From the NCBI GenBank assembly GCA_017887885.1, contig JAGHHB010000042.1, forward strand, positions 1-34,381: DNA of 34,381 nucleotides, written 5' to 3'. The notes beneath the pieces were generated by a model that did no database searches, was not told the DNA's origin, and saw only the letters and a list, made by a program, of their open reading frames with translations. This DNA is from Bacilli bacterium. GTDB taxonomy: Bacteria > Bacillota_I > Bacilli_A > RF39 > UBA660. Position numbers and translations under genes: made by a program. Positions 7,884 to 13,587 of the stretch are shown here, in pieces (positions within the stretch are counted from its first letter, which is position 1; every line of letters starts with the position of its first letter).

Positions 7884-8949
7884 AAAAATAATTGATCAAA
7901 AATTAGCCAGTAAATATAATAATTTGGTTAAAACAGATGATTTGTTGCCAATAAAGGTCACGGATTTTTATAAGAAAAAAGTTTTAGAAGAGATAAATAC
8001 GATTGGCAAAGGAGGTCCACTTTATAGATCGGTAGTCCCAACTATTGAAAAAATCAATGTAAAGACCAGTGTTGAGACGAGAGATTATGTTGAAGAAGAT
8101 AAACATAATCCAGTGAAAAATTGTGATTATATAATACAAAAATATGATGATAGACTTGTATTTATCATAACAGATGTATGTTTTGCTCATTGCCAATATT
8201 GTTTTAGAACTTATAATTTATCTCAATTTCAAAAAAGTAATTTAAAAGAAACTATAATAAATAAGGTTCACATTTTAAAAGATTACTTAAAAATAAATTC
8301 AAATATTAAAGAAGTTATATTTTCCGGTGGAGATCCCTTAAGTATTGACTATGAAAATTTAAAATATGCTTTAGAAGAGTTGAACAATTGGGAAATAAGA
8401 ATTCATACAAGGGCAATAGTTTATGAACCATCAGTATTTTCAAAACAAATAATTGAATTGTTAAGTGAACATAATGTTAGATTAGTGTTTCATATAAATC
8501 ATCCTTATGAAATTGATAGTGAAGTAGAAAATAAAATAAATGAAATAAGGCAAAGTGGTATTAGAATGTATTCTCAGTTCCCATTGTTAAGAGGGATTAA
8601 TGATAATTCAAAAGTTATAATTAAGCTATTAAATAAAATGGATGAATTATATGTAAGACCATTATCAATATTTATATCAGATCCTATATCTTATGGTGCG
8701 GTAAACAGAGTTTCTGTAATGAGAATAGAAAAAATAATGGATGAGGTAAATTGGGGTACACCATCTTGGATTAATTCTACCAGGTTTGTTATGGATACAA
8801 CAATAGGAAAAGTTAGAAGAGAAAATATAATAAAAAGAGAGGGAAAATGTTTAACATTTATGAGAGATGGCAAAACAGTTGAATATTATGATTTAGATGA
8901 TGGAATTGATGTACCGACAGATTTAAATAAATTGCTATGGAAAGATTAA
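7870..8949 (+). CDS. KamA-like radical SAM amino-acid aminomutase
   Basis: Radical SAM protein of about 359 residues related to lysine 2,3-aminomutase. Cys104, Cys108 and Cys111 (CFAHCQYC) hold the [4Fe-4S] cluster. FSGGDPLSI matches the family's SAM-contacting GGDPL, and Lys314 (TTIGKVRRE) is the likely PLP lysine corresponding to the GGGGK region of KamA. Such enzymes move an alpha amino group to the beta carbon of lysine, glutamate, ornithine or arginine, giving beta-amino acids used in peptide natural products. The substrate here is unknown; arginine is tempting because a ureohydrolase is two genes upstream. It overlaps the preceding ligase by 14 bp (ATG 7870 or 7873). Last gene of the operon. 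Confidence 0.82.
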   Translation: MMLDEKIIDQKLASKYNNLVKTDDLLPIKVTDFYKKKVLEEINTIGKGGPLYRSVVPTIEKINVKTSVETRDYVEEDKHNPVKNCDYIIQKYDDRLVFIITDVCFAHCQYCFRTYNLSQFQKSNLKETIINKVHILKDYLKINSNIKEVIFSGGDPLSIDYENLKYALEELNNWEIRIHTRAIVYEPSVFSKQIIELLSEHNVRLVFHINHPYEIDSEVENKINEIRQSGIRMYSQFPLLRGINDNSKVIIKLLNKMDELYVRPLSIFISDPISYGAVNRVSVMRIEKIMDEVNWGTPSWINSTRFVMDTTIGKVRRENIIKREGKCLTFMRDGKTVEYYDLDDGIDVPTDLNKLLWKD

Positions 8950-8986
8950 AAAAAATTAATAATAGTTTTAAAAAATAAAAGAAAAA

Positions 8987-8995
8987 TGTTATAAT
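8987..8995 (+). promoter_or_regulatory. Extended -10 promoter of rsgA
   Basis: TGTTATAAT is a perfect TGnTATAAT extended -10 in the 92-bp gap after the aminomutase gene, about 46 bp before the rsgA start. No good -35 is needed for this class. It means rsgA can be expressed separately from the operon. Confidence 0.6.
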
Positions 8996-9040
8996 AATAG
9001 TGAAATTCAATGAGATATTTTTAGAAATGGAGGAATTTAT

Positions 9041-10138
9041 ATGCCACATTATAATGCTTATGATAGTTTTAAAATAAAAAAGAGTATGGAAAAAAAGCAA
9101 AGAGCAAAGGCTAAAGCTTTTGGTAAAAAGAAAGAAGAAATAGATGGTTTTGTTGTCGAAAGTCAAGATAAATATGGTGTTGTTATTGAGGTAAGATATG
9201 ATGAGGCTTATATACTTTATGATGGGGAAATTATACTAGCTAAATTAAGAAAAGATATTAATTTAGTTTGTAATCAAGTGGTTTTTCCAGGAGATAAAGT
9301 CATATTAGACAAAAATAGCGATGACTATACTATCATTCATTTAGTGAAGAGAACATCCTTACTTTCAAGAACAAAGAAAGATAGTACTAGACTAAATGAT
9401 GTTGGTATTTCCAAAAATATTGCCTCTAATGTTGATTTAGCGGTTATTGTTGTAGCTGCAAAAGAACCACCATTACATCCTAAATTTATAGATAGATACT
9501 TAATGATATTGCAAAATAGTAATATTCCAACCATTATATGTTTGAATAAATGTGATTTAAAATCTTTTGAAGATGAAGAAGTTTTAGATATTTATAGAAA
9601 TTTAGGTATTACAGTAGTTGAAACTTCAACTTATAGAAATATAGGTATTGAAGAGCTAAAAAGTTTTTTGAAGGGGAAGCAAGCAATCTTTGTTGGAAAT
9701 AGTGGGGTTGGTAAATCATCATTAACTAATGCAATTATGGAAGATGATGAAATAAAAACTAGTCATGTAAGTGATAAAAGTAAAAGGGGTAGACATACTA
9801 CGACAACTTCAAAATATTATGTATGGGATGAGGATTCATCTATTATTGATACTCCAGGAATCAGAAGTTTAGATGTATCAACGTTTTCTCCAATTGAAAT
9901 TCAAGATTATTTTCCTGAGTTTAATGATTGGAAAGATAAATGTCGCTATAATGATTGCTTACATTTTAATGAACCATCCGATTCATGTCTTGTTAAACAG
10001 GGTGTTGCTAGTGGGTTAATAAGTCATGATAGATATGAAAGTTATTTGAGAATTATGAGTGATGTTTTGAATGTTAAAGATTATTCAGGAGTTTTAAATG
10101 AAGTATTACCAAATGATGTAAAAAAAAAATCAAGATGA
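9041..10138 (+). CDS. rsgA: Ribosome biogenesis GTPase RsgA, divergent
   Basis: Circularly permuted GTPase that aids late maturation of the 30S subunit. 365 residues: a lysine-rich N-terminal helix (KKSMEKKQRAKAKAFGKKKEE), an OB-fold (about 45-105), then G4 (LNKCDL) before G1 (GNSGVGKSS) and G3 (DTPGIRS), the permuted order that defines RsgA, and a C-terminal zinc site CRYNDCLHF...C. The basic N-terminal tail resembles the Gram-negative form more than the short B. subtilis form. It lies inside the recombinase element, so it may be a second copy beyond the core chromosomal one. Its own extended -10 promoter (8987-8995) and terminator (10171-10217) make it a single transcription unit. GGAGG precedes the ATG. 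Confidence 0.93.
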   Translation: MPHYNAYDSFKIKKSMEKKQRAKAKAFGKKKEEIDGFVVESQDKYGVVIEVRYDEAYILYDGEIILAKLRKDINLVCNQVVFPGDKVILDKNSDDYTIIHLVKRTSLLSRTKKDSTRLNDVGISKNIASNVDLAVIVVAAKEPPLHPKFIDRYLMILQNSNIPTIICLNKCDLKSFEDEEVLDIYRNLGITVVETSTYRNIGIEELKSFLKGKQAIFVGNSGVGKSSLTNAIMEDDEIKTSHVSDKSKRGRHTTTTSKYYVWDEDSSIIDTPGIRSLDVSTFSPIEIQDYFPEFNDWKDKCRYNDCLHFNEPSDSCLVKQGVASGLISHDRYESYLRIMSDVLNVKDYSGVLNEVLPNDVKKKSR

Positions 10139-10170
10139 AATAGATTTTTGAAAATATAATTTGAAAAAGT

Positions 10171-10217
10171 AATCATCCTATTATTTTTATTAAAATCAAG
10201 AATTTAGGATGATTTTT
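10171..10217 (+). terminator. Terminator after rsgA
   Basis: Perfect 10-bp stem AATCATCCTA/TAGGATGATT (10171-10180 with 10205-10214) followed by TTT, 33 bp after the rsgA stop. Confidence 0.7.
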
Positions 10218-10430
10218 ATATGGCTTAAAATTTTAAATTAATAGAGATTATCCTAAAACATCCTATAAAATAGGATGAATTTTGCAAGTGCAAAATAAGA
10301 AATATGTATCAATTTTTCTTATAAGGATAAAATTACTATTGATGCACATTCTTTTTATCATGCTTTTGTAGAATCCAAGAAAAATAATGCAAATTAGGAC
10401 GATTAAACAAATATACTAGCAAAATATGAT
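10218..10430 (+). other. Gene-free stretch with two short palindromic hairpins
   Basis: No convincing gene. It holds CATCCTA-TAAAA-TAGGATG (10259-10277), which repeats the stem motif of the preceding terminator, and immediately after it ATTTTGCA-AG-TGCAAAAT (10279-10296). A short open frame around 10306-10401 (reading ITIDAHSFYHAFVESKKN) has no start and may be a gene remnant. I see no further promoter until 10431. Confidence 0.5.
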
Positions 10431-10459
10431 TTGACAAATATTAATATATGAGCTAGCAT
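10431..10459 (+). promoter_or_regulatory. Promoter of the recombinase transcript
   Basis: Perfect TTGACA (10431-10436), 17-bp spacer, TAGCAT (10454-10459, four of six). The predicted start is near 10466, just before AAAGGAG (10468-10474). It would drive the short ORF, hairpin, 58-residue ORF and recombinase. It looks vegetative (SigA type), not sporulation-specific. Confidence 0.6.
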
Positions 10460-10483
10460 GTATCATTAAAGGAGATCATGTAT

Positions 10484-10531
10484 ATGGAAGTTGAAATTAA
10501 GATTTGTAAAGAGGCGACTGTCTATAAGTGA
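10484..10531 (+). CDS. Possible 15-codon leader peptide before the recombinase
   Basis: ATG with well-placed AAAGGAG (9 bp upstream) encodes MEVEIKICKEATVYK and stops at TGA 10529-10531. That stop lies inside the left arm of a hairpin (10527-10577), so ribosomes finishing this ORF would disturb the stem. It could be a regulatory leader or the stump of a longer lost gene. Function unknown. Confidence 0.35.
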   Translation: MEVEIKICKEATVYK

Positions 10532-10577
10532 TACTAAATTAATGGGCAATGTGATATTTACATGATTTAGTATTACT
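10527..10577 (+). repeat. Long hairpin in the recombinase leader
   Basis: AGTGATACTAAAT (10527-10539) pairs with ATTTAGTATTACT (10565-10577): 13 bp with one G-T pair and a 25-nt loop. No T-run follows, so it is not a standard terminator. It overlaps the stop codon of the 15-codon ORF. It could be an RNA regulatory stem or a DNA-binding palindrome. Confidence 0.5.
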
Positions 10578-10623
10578 AAAATTTATATTTTATCCATAAG
10601 CTTAAGTGAGGTGTACAAAATTT

Positions 10624-10800
10624 ATGGATAAGTACAAAATAAACTATATATTTAGTGAAGAAAAAGATATAAATGATATTTTAATAAATGTTTTAAACAA
10701 AGAATTAAAAAAGTATATTCAAATGATTTGTAAAAATGATAAAAGAGGGGTAATATCATCATGTGTGCGATTTTCTCTAAAAGGAGGTAAGAATTGTTAG
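10624..10800 (+). CDS. Small hypothetical protein overlapping the recombinase start
   Basis: 58 residues (MDKYKINYIFSEEKDINDIL..., ending SLKGGKNC), charged and mostly helical in appearance, no signal or membrane segment. ATG 10624 is preferred over GTG 10606 because GAGGTG lies about 10 bp upstream. Its last codons overlap the recombinase TTG (10794) and its ribosome site, so the two are translationally coupled. I do not recognise the family. A small basic/charged protein directly upstream of a large serine recombinase is a reasonable candidate for a recombination directionality factor or regulator, but that is only inference from position. Confidence 0.55.
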   Translation: MDKYKINYIFSEEKDINDILINVLNKELKKYIQMICKNDKRGVISSCVRFSLKGGKNC

Positions 10801-12362
10801 AGATTATAAGTAGGATATACAATGTTGGTATTTATATAAGATTATCTCGTGAAGATGATGATAAAGTGTATGAGAGTGAAAGTATTACAAATCAAAAGAG
10901 TTTATTACTTCAATATGTTAAAGAAAATAATTTAAGAGTTTATGATATTTATATTGATGATGGATATAGTGGAACTAATTTTGATAGACCAGCATTTAAA
11001 AGACTAATAAACGATATTGAATCTAAAAAGATAAATATGGTTATTACAAAAGATATGTCGAGACTTGGTAGAGATTATATTGGAACTGGAGAATTAGTGG
11101 AAAAGTATTTTCCATCTAAAGGAGTTAGATATATAGCAGTTACTGATAATATAGATACATTTTTAGATAACTCTAATAATGATATTGCACCATTTAAAGC
11201 AATAATGAATGATATGTATGCTAAAGATATTTCTAAAAAGATTAAATCTAGTTTAAGGGCAAAACAAAAAGAAGGTAAGTTTGTTGGTGGTAGAACTCCA
11301 TTTGGATATAATCAAGACCCAAATGATAAAAACCATTTAGTAATATATGAAGAACAAGCACTAGTTGTAAAAAGAATATTTGATATGTGTTTAGAAGGGT
11401 TAACATTCTTTAAAATAGCAAAACAATTAACTAATGAGGGGATAAAAACACCAGCTGGGTATTATAGTTTTGAATGGAAAAGTAATAAAACTATAAAATA
11501 TGGACAGTGGCATTCTAAAACAATAAGAGATATTTTGACAAATCAAATGTATATAGGGGATATGGTACAAAATAGAAGAAGTAAAGTTAATTATAAAGTT
11601 AAAAAAGTTATCAGGAATAATCCTAAAGATTATATAATTGTAGAAAATACTCATGAACCTATTATTGATAAAGAAACTTTTTATGAAGCACAAAAGAAAA
11701 TCCCTAAAAATGTAGGGAGAAATGAAAAGAAAGAAAATCATTTATTAGATGGACTTTTATATTGTGGCGATTGTGGGCATAGAATTTCTATACAAGCAAG
11801 AAGAAAAAAAGATAACAGATGTTATACCATTTGTAATTATTATCGAACTTATATAAAACAAAAACTTTGTACAACTCATTCAAATAATTATGAGAAGCTA
11901 GAAAAAGTTATAATTAATTCTTTAACTAATATGTGTTTAAATTATATTAACAAAGACAAAGTTAAAAATGCTGTATTAAACCATCTAACTGAAGACAACA
12001 AGATAAATAACAAAAAAGAGTTAGAAATGCTAACTAATGATATTAAACAAATAAATGATAATTTAGATATTATTTATATTGATAAGTTAAATAAAAAAAT
12101 AACTGAAGAACAATTTGAAAGGGTAAAAGCTAAGTTAGAAAATGACTTAAACATAAAACAAAAAAGGTATAATGAATTGAATAATGATATTACTAATACT
12201 CTTAATGAAGAATTTAAAAACAAAATGATTAATGAGTATATAAATAAATTTTTATCGATGAAAGAACCTAATAGAGAGTTAATAATTAATTTAATTGATA
12301 AAATAGAAATATTTGAAGATAAAACTATAAATATTAAGGTTAGTTTTAATAATTTTAGTTAG
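10794..12362 (+). CDS. Large serine recombinase (integrase/excisionase of the element)
   Basis: Site-specific recombinase that cuts attP and attB and rejoins them through a covalent phosphoserine. About 522 residues: N-terminal resolvase domain with catalytic Ser18 (YIRLSRED), DGYSGTNFDRPAF, and MSRLGRDYIGTGE; recombinase domain (about 165-290, GGRTPFGY); zinc ribbon with Cys324 and Cys327 (YCGDCG) plus later cysteines in CYTICNYY and KLC; then a coiled coil (about 395-480, Lys/Asn/Glu-rich). Same architecture as SpoIVCA/TnpX/TndX. Start is TTG with AAAGGAGG six bases upstream; no in-frame ATG fits. It is the only recombinase in the element and presumably acts at attL/attR. Confidence 0.95.
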   Translation: MLEIISRIYNVGIYIRLSREDDDKVYESESITNQKSLLLQYVKENNLRVYDIYIDDGYSGTNFDRPAFKRLINDIESKKINMVITKDMSRLGRDYIGTGELVEKYFPSKGVRYIAVTDNIDTFLDNSNNDIAPFKAIMNDMYAKDISKKIKSSLRAKQKEGKFVGGRTPFGYNQDPNDKNHLVIYEEQALVVKRIFDMCLEGLTFFKIAKQLTNEGIKTPAGYYSFEWKSNKTIKYGQWHSKTIRDILTNQMYIGDMVQNRRSKVNYKVKKVIRNNPKDYIIVENTHEPIIDKETFYEAQKKIPKNVGRNEKKENHLLDGLLYCGDCGHRISIQARRKKDNRCYTICNYYRTYIKQKLCTTHSNNYEKLEKVIINSLTNMCLNYINKDKVKNAVLNHLTEDNKINNKKELEMLTNDIKQINDNLDIIYIDKLNKKITEEQFERVKAKLENDLNIKQKRYNELNNDITNTLNEEFKNKMINEYINKFLSMKEPNRELIINLIDKIEIFEDKTINIKVSFNNFS

Positions 12363-12367
12363 AATCG

Positions 12368-12376
12368 TGATATAAT
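12368..12376 (+). promoter_or_regulatory. Extended -10 promoter of the NERD gene
   Basis: TGATATAAT, a perfect TGnTATAAT, begins six bases after the recombinase stop and 25 bp before the next ATG. It gives the NERD gene its own promoter. The transcript would have a very short leader with little ribosome-binding sequence. Confidence 0.5.
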
Positions 12377-12400
12377 TGATTTGGATGTGGTTTTATAGAA

Positions 12401-13180
12401 ATGATTAAAAGTTTTATAGAAGGAATTATAAATATATATTCAAATAATCCCAAACTATTATTAGAAACAATTATTTTAATAATATTATGTGTGTTAATAA
12501 AAATATATTATCCAAAATTTAGAGGATTTATGGGAGAATTTTGGGTAAAATTAGAATTAAGAGAATTACCTAAAGATAAATATATAGTTTTAAATGATAT
12601 TATGATAAAAGATGAAAAGGGAACTCATCAAATCGATCATTTAGTTTTATCTCGATTTGGTATTTTTGTAATTGAAATGAAAAATTATTATGGTTTGATA
12701 AAAGGAAAAGAAATTGATAATAAATGGTGCCAATATTTAGGAAAAAATAAAAGTTACTTTGTAAATCCTATTCATCAAAATTATGGACATATAAAATCTT
12801 TATCAAATTTACTTAAGTTAGATGATAAATATTTTATATCTGTGATATGTTTTTCTAATCAAGCAAAACTTGATGTTAAAAGTAATAATATAGTTACACA
12901 ACTTGATTATTTAAAAAATGAAATTTTAAAGTATAAAGAATTTCTTGTTGATAATGATATTAAAGAATTAGCAAAAATTATTATTCAGAACAATATTGAA
13001 GATAAGGCATTAAGAAAACAACATATAAAAAATGTTCATATTAAAATTAATCATGATAAAGAATTAGAAAATAATATGATATGTCCAAAGTGTGGTAACG
13101 GACTAGTTGAACGAAATGGTAAACATGGAAAATTTATTGGATGTTCTAACTTTCCAAAATGTAGATACATTAAGAAATAA
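12401..13180 (+). CDS. Membrane-anchored NERD nuclease-like protein with C4 zinc ribbon
   Basis: 259 residues. One N-terminal membrane span (about 17-35), then a NERD domain: GEFWVKLELREL, YIVLNDIM, GTHQIDHLVLSRFGIFVIEMKNYYG, with the QIDH...EMK pattern matching the D-ExK core of restriction-like nucleases. It ends in a topoisomerase-type zinc ribbon, CPKCGNGL...GKFIGCSNFPKC. NERD proteins are proposed DNA-processing enzymes and occur in mobile or defence contexts; the substrate is unknown. It is cargo between the recombinase and attR; its stop TAA is 24 bp from the attR core. Little ribosome-binding sequence is visible before the ATG. Confidence 0.85.
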   Translation: MIKSFIEGIINIYSNNPKLLLETIILIILCVLIKIYYPKFRGFMGEFWVKLELRELPKDKYIVLNDIMIKDEKGTHQIDHLVLSRFGIFVIEMKNYYGLIKGKEIDNKWCQYLGKNKSYFVNPIHQNYGHIKSLSNLLKLDDKYFISVICFSNQAKLDVKSNNIVTQLDYLKNEILKYKEFLVDNDIKELAKIIIQNNIEDKALRKQHIKNVHIKINHDKELENNMICPKCGNGLVERNGKHGKFIGCSNFPKCRYIKK

Positions 13181-13184
13181 AAAT

Positions 13185-13226
13185 CTATCAAAAAAGGGCA
13201 AGGACATGTATGTCCTATTAATACTA
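13185..13226 (+). other. attR (right element-chromosome junction)
   Basis: Element arm CTATCAAAAAAGGGCAAGGA (13185-13204), core CA (13205-13206), then coat sequence. CTATCAAAAA mirrors TTTTTGATAG of attL at the same 10-nt distance from the core. GGACAT-GT-ATGTCC (13202-13215) is also palindromic across the joint, but half of it is element and half chromosome. Confidence 0.8.
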
Positions 13227-13336
13227 GAGTTGTTAATAATCACGTTTATAGACATACATACCAACCAAGATATAGTTGCTGTGAAGAAAATGTTGTAACT
13301 AACGAACAATGTGGTTCATGCTGTCAATTTAGATAG
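13205..13336 (+). pseudogene. 3' part of the interrupted CotD-like coat gene
   Basis: Without a start of its own, the frame from 13205 reads HVCPINTRVVNNHVYRHTYQ then PRYSCCEENVVTNEQCGSCC and QFR, stopping at TAG 13334. The VNNHVYRHTYQP core and Cys-rich tail are typical of small CotD-like spore coat proteins. It continues exactly, in frame, the truncated protein at 1685-1894 once the element is removed. While the element is present this half is unlikely to be translated, because a stop at 13178-13180 precedes it in the same frame and there is no start codon. A terminator overlaps its stop, as expected for the 3' end of a real gene. Confidence 0.85.
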
Positions 13337-13360
13337 AGCTTTATAGCTCTTTTCTTTTTG
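13335..13360 (+). terminator. Terminator of the coat gene
   Basis: AGAGCT-TTAT-AGCTCT (13335-13350) followed by TTTTCTTTTT, starting inside the coat-gene stop codon. It supports the idea that the 3' fragment is the true end of an expressed gene. Confidence 0.75.
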
Positions 13361-13505
13361 GGTAAATATAGTTGTAATTTAGATTAATTGCAATTTTAAT
13401 TAATGTTCGTATATTTGTTTGTTCAAACATTTGTACTTTTTTCACTCTTGAGATATTGATTTAAAAGGATTACTATGATTATAGAATAAATTTAAAAAAA
13501 TATTA

Positions 13506-13534
13506 TTGACTTATAAGTTTACATGATATATACT
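13506..13534 (+). promoter_or_regulatory. Promoter of the adhesin-sortase gene, with nearby palindrome
   Basis: TTGACT (13506-13511) and TATACT (13529-13534), 17-bp spacer. The 14-bp perfect palindrome TTTGCAATTGCAAA (13538-13551) covers the expected start site and could be an operator. The 150 bp before it (13361-13505) hold nothing else I can name. Confidence 0.65.
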
Positions 13535-13587
13535 TCCTTTGCAATTGCAAATTATTAAAAAATTAATTTTTTAGGGGAGGTTTTTGT

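Larger units (their letters stand above)
1895..13206 (+). mobile_element. 11.3-kb large-serine-recombinase element inserted in a coat gene
   Basis: Both ends are defined by the sequence. The coat gene is cut after codon 70 on the left and resumes in frame on the right, and the only base pair shared at both joints in a suitable place is CA (1895-1896 and 13205-13206). The excised circle would be 11,310 bp. The rebuilt attP has CTATCAAAAA (13185-13194) and TTTTTGATAG (1907-1916) each exactly 10 nt from the CA, the symmetric layout expected for zinc-ribbon binding motifs of large serine integrases. The element encodes its own recombinase (10794-12362) near the right end, a seven-gene metabolic operon (one member decayed), rsgA, a NERD protein and short ORFs. 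There are no phage structural or conjugation genes. Its genes look more A-rich and use fewer TCG/GTC codons than the flanks (by eye, not computed). Confidence 0.88.

Noticed and set aside
13107-13298. 63-residue ORF overlapping the NERD end and the coat fragment
   Set aside because: It runs in another frame through both real coding stretches and crosses the element junction, with no ribosome site.
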